A stretch of 33,958 bases of DNA, from NCBI GenBank assembly GCA_023443285.1, contig JAEZVB010000102.1, forward strand, positions 1 through 33,958. Reading direction: 5' to 3'. Positions 1 through 7,968 of the stretch are shown here, in pieces. Source of the DNA: Bacillota bacterium (GTDB taxonomy: Bacteria; Bacillota; Negativicutes; Sporomusales; Sporomusaceae). The position numbers were made by a program, and so were the translations under genes. Position 1 is the stretch's first letter, and each line of letters begins with the position of its first letter. Below the pieces are notes generated by a model. It saw only the letters and a list, made by a program, of their open reading frames with translations, did not search any database and had not been told where the DNA came from.

Positions 1-182
1 ATATTGAGCAGCTTAAGGCTACTGAGAATATGAGTGTGCCTACTGAACAATTTGGTAGTGTTTTTCATAGGCAACTTGGTTTGCTCAGGCAAATTCAAAA
101 AAAATTCCCCTATACCTTCAGTTCAGACACTCCTGAATTTCCCGAGAAGGAACATGAGACCGATACTAGGAAGAGGTATTAG
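1..182 (+). CDS. fliO: FliO family flagellar export protein, C-terminal fragment
   Basis: The frame is open from base 3 and ends at TAG 180-182. It gives about 59 residues that are hydrophilic and charged (IEQLKATENM at the start, ending in a Lys/Arg/Glu-rich tail). The gene start lies outside the window. FliO (FliZ in Bacillus) is a membrane protein that helps assemble the FliP ring of the flagellar export gate, and it normally sits directly upstream of fliP, as here. The identification rests on position and on the look of a cytoplasmic FliO tail; the transmembrane part is not visible. The stop falls one base before the preferred fliP start, so the two are probably translationally coupled. 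Confidence 0.6.
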   Translation, partial: IEQLKATENMSVPTEQFGSVFHRQLGLLRQIQKKFPYTFSSDTPEFPEKEHETDTRKRY

Positions 183-183
183 A

Positions 184-966
184 GTGTCACAAGGGATTAA
201 CTACTTAAATACATGGAAATGTCATGTTCTAATCTCGACTGTAATTATTGTTTTGGCTTGTCCAGGCATTGCTGGAGCAGCGCCATTGATACCCATTCCC
301 AATATCAATGTTGGGGTGGAACAAGCAAATACCCCTCAGGATGTTGCGCTTAGCCTGCAAGTTCTGTTAATGCTAACGGTGCTTTCACTGGCACCGTCTA
401 TTTTGGTTATGATGACTTCATTCACGCGCATTATTATAGTGTTGTCATTTTTGCGCAGTGCTTTGGCAACGCAAAATGTTCCCCCGAACCAAGTTATAGT
501 CGGTCTTTCGCTTTTTTTGACTTTTTATACAATGTCGCCTTATTTCGAACAAGTTAACCAAAATGCGTTACAGCCAATGCTTGCTGGGACAATGGATCAG
601 CAAACCGCAATGACTGAGGCTGTCAAACCCATGCGTGAGTTTATGTTTAAACAAACTCGCGAAAATGATTTGGCGTTATTTGTAAATATGTCTGAGATGC
701 CGCGGCCTAATGGATCGGAAGATGTTCCTACATCGGTATTAATTCCTTCTTTTATTATTAGCGAGCTTAAAACTGCTTTTCAAATTGGTTTTTTGATTTA
801 TATTCCATTTATTGTTATTGATATGGTGGTGGCCAGTACTCTCATGTCAATGGGGATGATGATGTTACCGCCAGTAATGATATCGCTACCTTTTAAGATT
901 TTATTGTTTATACTGGTGGATGGATGGCATTTGATAATCCGATCATTAGTCAGTAGCTTTATTTAA
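184..966 (+). CDS. fliP: Flagellar type III export gate protein FliP
   Basis: FliP forms the pentameric core of the flagellar protein-export gate in the inner membrane, with FliQ and FliR. A hydrophobic signal peptide near residues 14-31 (VLISTVIIVLACPGIAGA) precedes the mature protein. The conserved blocks follow: SLAPSILVMMTSFTRIIIVL, PPNQVIVGLSLFLTFY, the PMREFM segment and a hydrophobic C-terminal half ending PVMISLPFKILLF. I chose GTG at 184 because AGGAAGAGG (168-176) lies 7 bases upstream and the fliO stop is adjacent. ATG 154 is in frame, but its AGAAGG is only 3 bases away. About 260 residues, normal for the family with its signal peptide. It is followed closely by fliQ. Confidence 0.96.
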   Translation: MSQGINYLNTWKCHVLISTVIIVLACPGIAGAAPLIPIPNINVGVEQANTPQDVALSLQVLLMLTVLSLAPSILVMMTSFTRIIIVLSFLRSALATQNVPPNQVIVGLSLFLTFYTMSPYFEQVNQNALQPMLAGTMDQQTAMTEAVKPMREFMFKQTRENDLALFVNMSEMPRPNGSEDVPTSVLIPSFIISELKTAFQIGFLIYIPFIVIDMVVASTLMSMGMMMLPPVMISLPFKILLFILVDGWHLIIRSLVSSFI

Positions 967-982
967 GGGGGGGACGACACAC

Positions 983-1252
983 ATGTCTGGCGATATGGCT
1001 ATTGAGATTGGTCGTAATGCGTTAATGATGGTTATGCTAGTGTCTGCCCCGATGCTCATTTTGGGTTTAGTTGTTGGTGTTGCGGTCAGTATATTTCAAG
1101 CGACAACGCAAATACAAGAGCAGTCACTCGCTTTTATTCCTAAAATTATTGCTGTTTTTCTTGCTATACTTGTTTTTGGCCCATGGATGCTGAGTATACT
1201 GGTTGGCTATACCAAAGATATATTTTTGGGTTTGTCTACTATGGTTCGTTAA
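983..1252 (+). CDS. fliQ: Flagellar export gate protein FliQ
   Basis: An 89-residue protein with two transmembrane helices (about residues 14-36 and 52-74), the standard FliQ size and topology. The family pattern is clear: an amphipathic N-terminus, APMLILGLVVGVAVSIFQA, then TQIQEQSLAFIPKI. FliQ packs around the FliP-FliR core of the flagellar export gate. The start ATG is preceded by a run of seven G (967-973) with 9-base spacing, a ribosome-binding style seen repeatedly in this window. It lies 16 bases after fliP and 48 bases before fliR. Confidence 0.96.
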   Translation: MSGDMAIEIGRNALMMVMLVSAPMLILGLVVGVAVSIFQATTQIQEQSLAFIPKIIAVFLAILVFGPWMLSILVGYTKDIFLGLSTMVR

Positions 1253-1300
1253 TGAGGTGAGCTGCGAATAGTTCTACCAATAGATAGGTGGTAAGAAATA

Positions 1301-2092
1301 GTGGATCTGTTTGCTGTACTGCAAAATCAGTTAGGTTTTTTCTTACTGATCTTTGCAAGAATGAGTGGAATTTTTTCGTCAGCGCCTGTTTTCGGTGCTC
1401 GTAATGTTCCGTTAATAGTAAAAGCTGGCCTGTCTTTATTAATAGCTTATATTTTGTTACCACTTTTAACACGAGCGAACATTGTTATTCCGGATGCTCT
1501 GCTTCCCTATGTGGCATTGGTAATTGGTGAATTTTTAATTGGCTTAATTATGGGGTTTGCCTGTTCCTTTATTTTTTATGGAATACAGATGGCAGGCACC
1601 TTATTAGATACACAAATTGGATTTGGAATGGTTAATGTTATAGATCCTCAATTCGGCCAGCAGGTACCACTGATTGGCAACTTTAAATATATTCTGGCAA
1701 TTTTAGTATTCTTGACTAGTAACAGCCATCATCTTTTTTTATCAGCTATTGTTTATAGTTTTTCAAGTATTCCGGTGACGCAGGCAACCTTTCCGCCGGA
1801 TCTTGCTGATATTATTGTAGATATGGTTGTTGCAATTTTTATAGTTGCAGTTAAGATAAGTTTACCGGTAGTGGTTGCCTTGCTGCTTACCGATGTGGCT
1901 TTAGGTATTTTGGCTCGAACTATGCCGCAAATGAATATTTTTGTTGTTGGCATGCCGGGCAAAATTATTGTCGGCATTTTTGTGCTATCGTTGGCTTTGC
2001 CGTTTTATATACTATTTCTGGAGGTGATTTTCAGTGAGGGTTTTCATAATATGTATCGCCTCCTGGAAAGCTTTACTCCCCGTAAAGGATAA
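1301..2092 (+). CDS. fliR: Flagellar export gate protein FliR
   Basis: 263 residues, highly hydrophobic with about six transmembrane segments, the usual FliR length. Family features include FARMSGIFSSAPVFGARNVP near residues 18-37, GEFLIGLIMGFACSFIF, the TLLDTQIGFGMVNVIDPQ stretch, and a hydrophobic end. FliR completes the FliPQR export gate and contacts FlhB. GTG 1301 is preceded by AGGTGGTAAGA. The last 59 bases overlap flhB in another frame, and a strong ribosome-binding site for flhB (GGAGGTGA) lies inside the fliR end, so FliR and FlhB synthesis is probably coupled. FliR-FlhB fusions are known in some clostridia; here they are separate but interlocked. Confidence 0.96.
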   Translation: MDLFAVLQNQLGFFLLIFARMSGIFSSAPVFGARNVPLIVKAGLSLLIAYILLPLLTRANIVIPDALLPYVALVIGEFLIGLIMGFACSFIFYGIQMAGTLLDTQIGFGMVNVIDPQFGQQVPLIGNFKYILAILVFLTSNSHHLFLSAIVYSFSSIPVTQATFPPDLADIIVDMVVAIFIVAVKISLPVVVALLLTDVALGILARTMPQMNIFVVGMPGKIIVGIFVLSLALPFYILFLEVIFSEGFHNMYRLLESFTPRKG

Positions 2093-3179
2093 CCGGTATA
2101 AGCTAAAGACGTTTGACTTACAATTGTTTAACGGTGAAAAAACCGAAGAGGCTACCCCGAAACGTAAAGAAGAAGCTAAAAAAAAGGGGCAGGTAGCCAA
2201 AAGCACGGAAATTAGTTCGGCATTTGTTATTTTGGCTGGTTTTTGCACACTCAAGTTATCAGGTGTTGGTGTATATAATGAATTAGCAAGTTATATGACA
2301 GCCAGTTTTTCTAGTTTGGTTACAAATGATTTAACGATACATGCCGTTCAGTTATTATTTTTTTCCGTGGGAATAGTGATAGCAAAAACGGTTTTGCCTA
2401 TTCTCCTAATCATTATGCTAATTTCATTGGTTATTAATTTTATGCAAGTGGGTGTAATTTTTTCATCAGAAGTCTTGATGCCTGATTTTGGCAAGATTAA
2501 TCCGCTATCAGGTTTTCAGCGATTATTTTCAAAAAGGTCGCTGGTTGAGCTGGCAAAGGCTCTGTTTAAAGTAGGTATTATTGGTTATTTCATTTACCGC
2601 TTTGCTGTAATTCAAACACAGGACATTCCAAAATTAATTAGTATGGAATTAATAGAATCACTTAAATTAACTGGTTCATTGATTATTGATTTAGCTTTTC
2701 AAATTATTACTGTTATGATGATTCTGGCAGTATTTGACTATATGTATCAATGGTGGGATCATAATCAAAATTTAAAAATGTCTAAGCAAGAAGTCAAAGA
2801 GGAAATGAAACAAACAGAGGGTAACCCGCAAATTAAAAGCAAAATCAGAGAAAAGCAGCGGGCTATGGCTATGCAGCGGATGATGCAAGAAATTCCGAAA
2901 GCTGATGTAGTTGTTACTAACCCTACTCATTTAGCTATTGCTCTTAAATATGAGAAAACTATGGCGGCTCCAGTAGTTTTGGCTAAAGGCCAGGATTTCT
3001 TAGCTGAGCGTATCAAACAGGTTGCACGCGAACATAAAGTAATTGTTGTAGAGAATAAACCCTTAGCACGTGCATTATATCCTGCGGTAGAGATTGGTTC
3101 AGTCATACCTTCAGAGTTATATCAGGCGGTTGCTGAAGTGTTGGCTTATGTATATCGCTTAAAGAAACGATTGTCCTAA
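2034..3179 (+). CDS. flhB: Flagellar export apparatus switch protein FlhB
   Basis: FlhB controls the switch from rod/hook to filament export. The FlhB N-terminus (LQLFNGEKTEEATPKRKEEA) starts near residue 29, then come four transmembrane segments (about 60-235). A Lys/Glu-rich linker leads to the cytoplasmic domain with the autocleavage motif NPTH at residues 296-299 (the chain breaks between N296 and P297). The only canonical start that covers the domain is GTG 2034, which has an excellent GGAGGTGA six to seven bases upstream inside fliR. This adds about 25 unusual residues before the conserved start. 381 residues in all. It overlaps fliR by 59 bases and is followed by flhA after 19 bases. 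Confidence 0.96.
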   Translation: MRVFIICIASWKALLPVKDNRYKLKTFDLQLFNGEKTEEATPKRKEEAKKKGQVAKSTEISSAFVILAGFCTLKLSGVGVYNELASYMTASFSSLVTNDLTIHAVQLLFFSVGIVIAKTVLPILLIIMLISLVINFMQVGVIFSSEVLMPDFGKINPLSGFQRLFSKRSLVELAKALFKVGIIGYFIYRFAVIQTQDIPKLISMELIESLKLTGSLIIDLAFQIITVMMILAVFDYMYQWWDHNQNLKMSKQEVKEEMKQTEGNPQIKSKIREKQRAMAMQRMMQEIPKADVVVTNPTHLAIALKYEKTMAAPVVLAKGQDFLAERIKQVAREHKVIVVENKPLARALYPAVEIGSVIPSELYQAVAEVLAYVYRLKKRLS

Positions 3180-3198
3180 TAGAAGGAGAAAATACTAG

Positions 3199-5268
3199 AT
3201 GGCTACTACTCGACAGTCTGCATTATTCTCAGGTCTAGAAAAATATAGCGATATAATGATAGCACTAGCTATTATTACTATTGTTGTAATGATGATTATT
3301 CCGCTGCCGACAATGCTTTTAGACCTTTTGCTGACCTTGAATATTACGTTGGCTTTGATTATTGTAATGGTGGCTATCTATAATGTGGAGCCTTTGGATT
3401 TTTCGGTATTCCCATCATTACTGTTGATTACAACTTTATTTCGGTTGGCGCTCAATGTATCTTCAACACGTCTTATTTTGCTTGATGGTCATGCCGGAGA
3501 AGTAATTGCCGCTTTTGGTAACTTTGTTGTTGGTGGTAATGCGGTAGTAGGCTTTATTGTATTCGTTATTTTGATCATCATCCAATTTATTGTAATCACC
3601 AAAGGTGCTGAACGGGTTGCTGAAGTTGCTGCTCGCTTTACTTTGGATGCTATGCCTGGTAAGCAAATGAGCATTGATGCCGACCTTAATGCCGGTCTTA
3701 TTACCGATAAAGAGGCGCGTGACCGTCGCAAAAATATTCAACGGGAAGCCGATTTTTATGGTGCGATGGATGGTGCCAGTAAATTTGTAAAAGGCGACGC
3801 GATAGCTGCTATTATTATTATTGTAATAAATATTGTCGGTGGCTTTGTTATTGGTATGCTGCAACGTAACCTAGATGTTCTGCAAGCCCTTCAGACCTAT
3901 ACTTTATTGACAGTAGGCGAGGGTTTAGTAAATCAGATACCGGCATTATTAATATCTACAGCTACAGGTATAGTAGTAACCAGAGCTGCTTCTGATTCTA
4001 ATTTAGGCTCAGACCTAACCAGGCAGATTATTAAGAAACCTCGTATATTTTTTATCGCCTGTGGAGTTTTATTTCTTTTAGGATTAATTCCAGGGTTGCC
4101 AGGGGCTCCATTTTTCGCTCTTAGCGCTGTAACCGGTGGCGTTGGTTATGCCCTTATTAGGACGCAACAAACGGAAGTACAACTGGAAATGTCGCAGCAG
4201 GAAGAACAAGAGAAAGAAGAGGTGCGCAAGCCGGAAAACATCGTTTCTTTGTTACAGGTTGATCCGATGGAATTAGAGATTGGTTATAGTCTTATTCCGC
4301 TTGTTGATGTTAGTCAAGGCGGTGACTTACTTGACCGGGTGGTTATGATTCGACGCCAATGTGCACTAGAGCTAGGCCTTATTGTTCCGACAATAAGGAT
4401 TCGCGATAATATTCAGCTTAAACCAAATATCTATGTAATAAAATTAAAAGGGATTGAAATTGCCAGAGGCGAATTAATGTTAGATCACTTCTTAGCGATG
4501 GATTCAGGTGCTGCTTTTGAAACAGTGCCTGGAGTTGAGACTGTAGAACCGGCTTTTGGTTTGCCCGCACTGTGGATTCAAGAGACTTACCGCGAGCAGG
4601 CTGAACTTGCTGGTTATACGGTAGTTGATCCAGTTTCTGTTTTAGCAACACATCTAACAGAAATTATCAAGAGTCATGCTGCGGAAATTTTGGGACGTCA
4701 GGAAGTTCAGACTCTAGTTGATTCTGTTAAACAAAATAATGTAGCTGTTGTTGAGGAGTTAACCCCCAATCTGTTGTCAATTGGTGAAATTCAAAAGGTG
4801 TTAGGAAATTTGTTGCGTGAGAAAATCTCTATAAGGGATTTGGTAACAGTCTTTGAGACATTGGCTGATTATGCTCAATTAACCAAAGACACGGAAATAT
4901 TGACTGAATATGTTCGCCATGCTTTGGCTCGCCAAATATCCCGTCAGTTTATAAATAATAATATTTTAACCTGCATAACGGTTGATCCACAGTTAGAAAA
5001 CACGATTGTTAATGCTGTACAACGTACTGAACAAGGTTCATATGTTGCATTAGACCCTAAATTGGTACAAACTATTATAAATAATCTTACAAACGAGCTT
5101 CCGAAGCTTACTAATATGGGTTATCAACCAGTTGTTCTTACAAATCCGGGAGCAAGGCTTTATTTTCGTAAACTTACTGAACGTGTAGCCCCTAATTTAA
5201 CGGTTTTATCGTATGCTGAGCTTGACCCCAAAGCGGAAGTTCAGGCACTAGGGATGGTGAGATTGTAA
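3199..5268 (+). CDS. flhA: Flagellar export protein FlhA
   Basis: 689 residues, the typical FlhA length. The N-terminal half is a bundle of about eight transmembrane helices. Between them lies the highly conserved FHIPEP-family cytoplasmic loop with RFTLDAMPGKQMSIDADLNA near residues 146-165 and READFYGAMDGASKFVKGDA shortly after. The C-terminal half (from about residue 345) is the cytoplasmic domain that forms a nonameric ring and docks export chaperones and substrates. ATG 3199 is preceded by AGAAGGAGAA. It ends one base before flhF, so the pair is coupled. No frameshift or missing conserved block was seen. Confidence 0.97.
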   Translation: MATTRQSALFSGLEKYSDIMIALAIITIVVMMIIPLPTMLLDLLLTLNITLALIIVMVAIYNVEPLDFSVFPSLLLITTLFRLALNVSSTRLILLDGHAGEVIAAFGNFVVGGNAVVGFIVFVILIIIQFIVITKGAERVAEVAARFTLDAMPGKQMSIDADLNAGLITDKEARDRRKNIQREADFYGAMDGASKFVKGDAIAAIIIIVINIVGGFVIGMLQRNLDVLQALQTYTLLTVGEGLVNQIPALLISTATGIVVTRAASDSNLGSDLTRQIIKKPRIFFIACGVLFLLGLIPGLPGAPFFALSAVTGGVGYALIRTQQTEVQLEMSQQEEQEKEEVRKPENIVSLLQVDPMELEIGYSLIPLVDVSQGGDLLDRVVMIRRQCALELGLIVPTIRIRDNIQLKPNIYVIKLKGIEIARGELMLDHFLAMDSGAAFETVPGVETVEPAFGLPALWIQETYREQAELAGYTVVDPVSVLATHLTEIIKSHAAEILGRQEVQTLVDSVKQNNVAVVEELTPNLLSIGEIQKVLGNLLREKISIRDLVTVFETLADYAQLTKDTEILTEYVRHALARQISRQFINNNILTCITVDPQLENTIVNAVQRTEQGSYVALDPKLVQTIINNLTNELPKLTNMGYQPVVLTNPGARLYFRKLTERVAPNLTVLSYAELDPKAEVQALGMVRL

Positions 5269-5269
5269 A

Positions 5270-6367
5270 TTGAAAGTCAAATTATTTACAGCACAAAATA
5301 TGGCAACAGCAATGGCAAATGTTAAGCAGGAATTAGGACGTGAGGCTGTTATTTTGCATACTCGTCGGTTCAAGAAAGGCGGGATTTTCGGCTTTTGGGG
5401 TAAGGAAATGGTAGAGGTTATGGCAGCAATTGATTCTGTTGCTGCGACTGGTGCCGAGAAAAAAGCGCCGGCCATTCCAACAAATACTATTAATACTGAC
5501 GATTCAAAAATTGCGGCGCTGCAATTTGAAATGTCCAGCATGCGGAAGATGATAGAACAAATGCTGTGCCAAGTCTCTGAGAATAGTAAACAACCATCTC
5601 CACTCATGGAAGTCCTACTTAAGAATGATATTGATCCAATAATAGCAGCTAATCTGGTTAAGGGATTGCCTGAAGAAAATAGCGCTATTACTGGTGTTGG
5701 TCTTGGGGAAGCTCGCAATCTTTTAGTTGATCGTATTGTCAACTGCTTGCAGCGGGTTGAGGGAATCAACATTATACCAGCTAGTTGCAAAAAAATAGCT
5801 TTAATTGGTCCAACCGGTGTGGGAAAAACAACGACTATTGCCAAACTAGCTGCTAATTTTGCTTTAAAAGAAGGATATAAGGTTGCACTAGTAACGGCTG
5901 ATACGTATCGTATTGCAGCTGTTGAGCAACTAAAAATTTATGGTGATATCATTGGTGTGCCAATCGATATTGTGTATTCACCAGATGAGCTTACGTCTGC
6001 ACTTTATCGTCATAAGGATAAGCATTTAGTATTAATTGATACAGCTGGTCGCAGCCCAAGCAATCATTCTCAGTTAGCGGAACTTCAAGCACTGTTGTCA
6101 GTGGATCCGTTTATTGAAAAGCATCTTGTTTTGAGCACTACAACTAAATATCGTGATGCCATAGAAATAGTTAATAATTTTTCTATCTGTTCTCCTCAGA
6201 AAATTTTATTTACTAAAGTCGATGAAGCAAGTAATTTAGGAACTATCTTAAATTTGGTGTATCACTTTCCCGCATCCTTGTCTTATATGACCACAGGACA
6301 AAGTGTCCCTGATGATATTGAGTTAATTAACTCTACTAAATTGGCAAATATGATTTTGAGGGATTAA
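5270..6367 (+). CDS. flhF: Flagellar biosynthesis GTPase FlhF (SRP family)
   Basis: FlhF is an SRP-type GTPase that sets the position and number of flagella. It has a basic N-terminal B region, a helical N domain (about residues 75-170) and the GTPase G domain. P-loop: GPTGVGKTT with G180 and K186-T187. G3: DTAGR at 257-261. G4: TKVD at 315-318. The SRP insertion box with DTYRIAAVEQLKIY is also present. The start is TTG 5270, one base after the flhA stop, behind a modest GGGATGGTGAG. 365 residues, matching the Bacillus protein. flhG follows after one base; its product stimulates FlhF GTP hydrolysis. Confidence 0.95.
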   Translation: MKVKLFTAQNMATAMANVKQELGREAVILHTRRFKKGGIFGFWGKEMVEVMAAIDSVAATGAEKKAPAIPTNTINTDDSKIAALQFEMSSMRKMIEQMLCQVSENSKQPSPLMEVLLKNDIDPIIAANLVKGLPEENSAITGVGLGEARNLLVDRIVNCLQRVEGINIIPASCKKIALIGPTGVGKTTTIAKLAANFALKEGYKVALVTADTYRIAAVEQLKIYGDIIGVPIDIVYSPDELTSALYRHKDKHLVLIDTAGRSPSNHSQLAELQALLSVDPFIEKHLVLSTTTKYRDAIEIVNNFSICSPQKILFTKVDEASNLGTILNLVYHFPASLSYMTTGQSVPDDIELINSTKLANMILRD

Positions 6368-6368
6368 C

Positions 6369-7256
6369 ATGAGTGATCAAGCTGAGAAGTTACGTCAAAT
6401 GACACTACGTTCTTCAATCCCCAAAAAGAGTTCGGTTATTAAGAATAGTGCTAAAAGCCAAGTAATTACAGTCACTAGTGGTAAGGGTGGTGTTGGAAAA
6501 ACTAACTTTACAGTAAACCTTGCACTAGCCTTAGCTGCACTTGACAAAAAAGTATTGATAATTGATGCAGATTTAGGGATGGCTAATGTTGAAGTGGTTT
6601 TTGGCTGTTCAGCCCCTTATAATATTCTTAATTTACTGGAAGATGGCTTGAAGATTACTGATATTGTTGCAGATGGTCCACGTGGTATTAAGTTTTTGGC
6701 TGGCGGCTCTGGTATTTTTCATCTGGCTAACTTAAGCGATGCCCATTTAAATCATATAGTGGCTCAAATTGCGTTATTCGATAATTGGGCTGATTTTATC
6801 TTGATTGATACAGGCGCTGGGATTAGTCGTAATGTGTTGAATTTCGTTATGGCAGCAGATCAAGTGATTCTTATTACGACTCCAGAACCTACGGCAATTA
6901 CCGATGCGTATGCTATGGTTAAAGCCTATGCCGGGCAAAATGGAATAGCACCGCTTAAACTGGTGGTTAACCGCGTTTTGGATCGCGATGAGGGACAAGT
7001 AGTTGTCGATAAATTAATGCGTGTTTCCCAACGATTTCTCAATGTTTCAATTGAAAATCTCGGTTATGTGTATGAAGATCGTAGTATGGTTAAGGCTGTT
7101 AAAAAACAAGTACCACTTTTGCTATCATTTCCTGAAGCGATCTCAGCTCGGTGTATTGAAAATATCGCACAGCAATTAATTGGCGGTAAAAATATGTACC
7201 AACAACCCCTTGGTATAAAAGGATTTTTCCATAAGTTTTTAGAATATATGTATTAG
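6369..7256 (+). CDS. flhG: FlhG/YlxH, MinD-like ATPase controlling flagellar number
   Basis: A MinD/ParA-family ATPase of 295 residues. The deviant Walker A motif GKGGVGKT is at residues 38-45 (both signature lysines present), with DADLGMANVEV after it and IDTGAGIS in the switch region. The C-terminus contains RSMVKAVKKQVPLLLSFP, typical of FlhG, and ends in a probable amphipathic membrane-binding helix. The N-terminus MSDQAEKLRQM carries the DQAxxLR motif that in FlhG of Bacillus/Geobacillus activates FlhF; here it is residues 3-9. It overlaps nothing and starts one base after the flhF stop. ATG 6369 is preceded by GAGGGATTAAC. Confidence 0.95.
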   Translation: MSDQAEKLRQMTLRSSIPKKSSVIKNSAKSQVITVTSGKGGVGKTNFTVNLALALAALDKKVLIIDADLGMANVEVVFGCSAPYNILNLLEDGLKITDIVADGPRGIKFLAGGSGIFHLANLSDAHLNHIVAQIALFDNWADFILIDTGAGISRNVLNFVMAADQVILITTPEPTAITDAYAMVKAYAGQNGIAPLKLVVNRVLDRDEGQVVVDKLMRVSQRFLNVSIENLGYVYEDRSMVKAVKKQVPLLLSFPEAISARCIENIAQQLIGGKNMYQQPLGIKGFFHKFLEYMY

Positions 7257-7279
7257 TCTCCAAATAAGGAGGGGTATTT

Positions 7280-7945
7280 ATCAGTATTAAGCCAGAAGAT
7301 ATTTTTAAAATCAATCAACATCTTGAAGTAATTGTACCTGAGCGAAGTGGTCTGGCTGAGAAATATCGTAGTCGGGTTGAAGATATGATGTCTGATAATA
7401 TGGTGATAGCTATGCCGATGAGTAAGGGACATCCTGTTATGCTGCAACGTGGTGACATATTCTTTGGTAGGACAGTCAATAATCAAGCGGCATTTGAATT
7501 TACCAGTTCACTACTAAATAAGCAAATTAAGCCATTACCTGTTTGGACGATAGCTTTGCCATACAATATAAAAAAAATCCAGCAAAGGGCTTTTGTGAGG
7601 ATTGATTTGGTTATACCTGTTCAAATTAGAGCAATTCTTGAAGATGGAATGCTTGATGAGACCGTAATTAGTGCTTCAACTAAGGACATTAGCGGTGGTG
7701 GTGTCCAAATTGTCACTAGTCACCTATGGGAGATTGGAACTAAATTAATGGTGACAATTCATTATCCGCAAATTGGTTCACTTACTTTCAAATGTGATGT
7801 TGTCAGGGTATATCAGCCGCAGTCTGAACTTACTGTATTTTGGGTGGGAATCAGATTTTTGGAAATTGCTGAGACTGACCGCGGTAATATTATTAAGTTG
7901 ATTTTCAAAAAGCAACTCGAACAAAGACGTAAAGGGTTAGAATAG
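7280..7945 (+). CDS. PilZ/YcgR-type c-di-GMP-binding protein with apparent ATC start
   Basis: The C-terminal half is a PilZ domain (about residues 107-215 of the extended frame) with the c-di-GMP motifs RAFVRIDL (RxxxR-like; canonical RxxxR is QQRAFVR) and D/NxSxxG as DISGGG. The N-terminal half is a YcgR-type beta domain. A conservative start is ATG 7385, but this would cut that domain: IKPEDIFKINQHLEV and RSGLAEKYRSRVEDM are encoded upstream without ATG, GTG or TTG. A strong AAGGAGGGG (7266-7274) sits ahead of ATC 7280, whose frame reads (M)SIKPEDIF. I therefore annotate ATC 7280; ATT 7286 is possible, and a C-for-G base error at 7282 cannot be excluded. Relatives such as Bacillus YpfA/DgrA and YcgR slow flagellar motility. 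The gene sits between flhG and cheB. Confidence 0.85.
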   Translation: MSIKPEDIFKINQHLEVIVPERSGLAEKYRSRVEDMMSDNMVIAMPMSKGHPVMLQRGDIFFGRTVNNQAAFEFTSSLLNKQIKPLPVWTIALPYNIKKIQQRAFVRIDLVIPVQIRAILEDGMLDETVISASTKDISGGGVQIVTSHLWEIGTKLMVTIHYPQIGSLTFKCDVVRVYQPQSELTVFWVGIRFLEIAETDRGNIIKLIFKKQLEQRRKGLE

Positions 7946-7968
7946 TAAAGGGTATTGGTGGTGATTTT

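Noticed and set aside
34..183. Longer fliP start at ATG 34 or 154
   Set aside because: ATG 34 lies deep in fliO and gives an unlikely N-terminus. ATG 154 has a site only 3 bases away. GTG 184 has better spacing and follows the fliO stop.
3540..3850. AT-rich, low-complexity ATT-repeat stretches in flhA
   Set aside because: They code for Ile/Val-rich transmembrane helices and reflect codon choice, not a DNA repeat element.
5248..5844. Long minus-strand open frame (198 codons) opposite flhA end and flhF start
   Set aside because: It overlaps two well-supported plus-strand genes, shows a Ser/Ile/Ala-rich sequence without any family motif, and has no good ribosome-binding site. It is a shadow of flhF.
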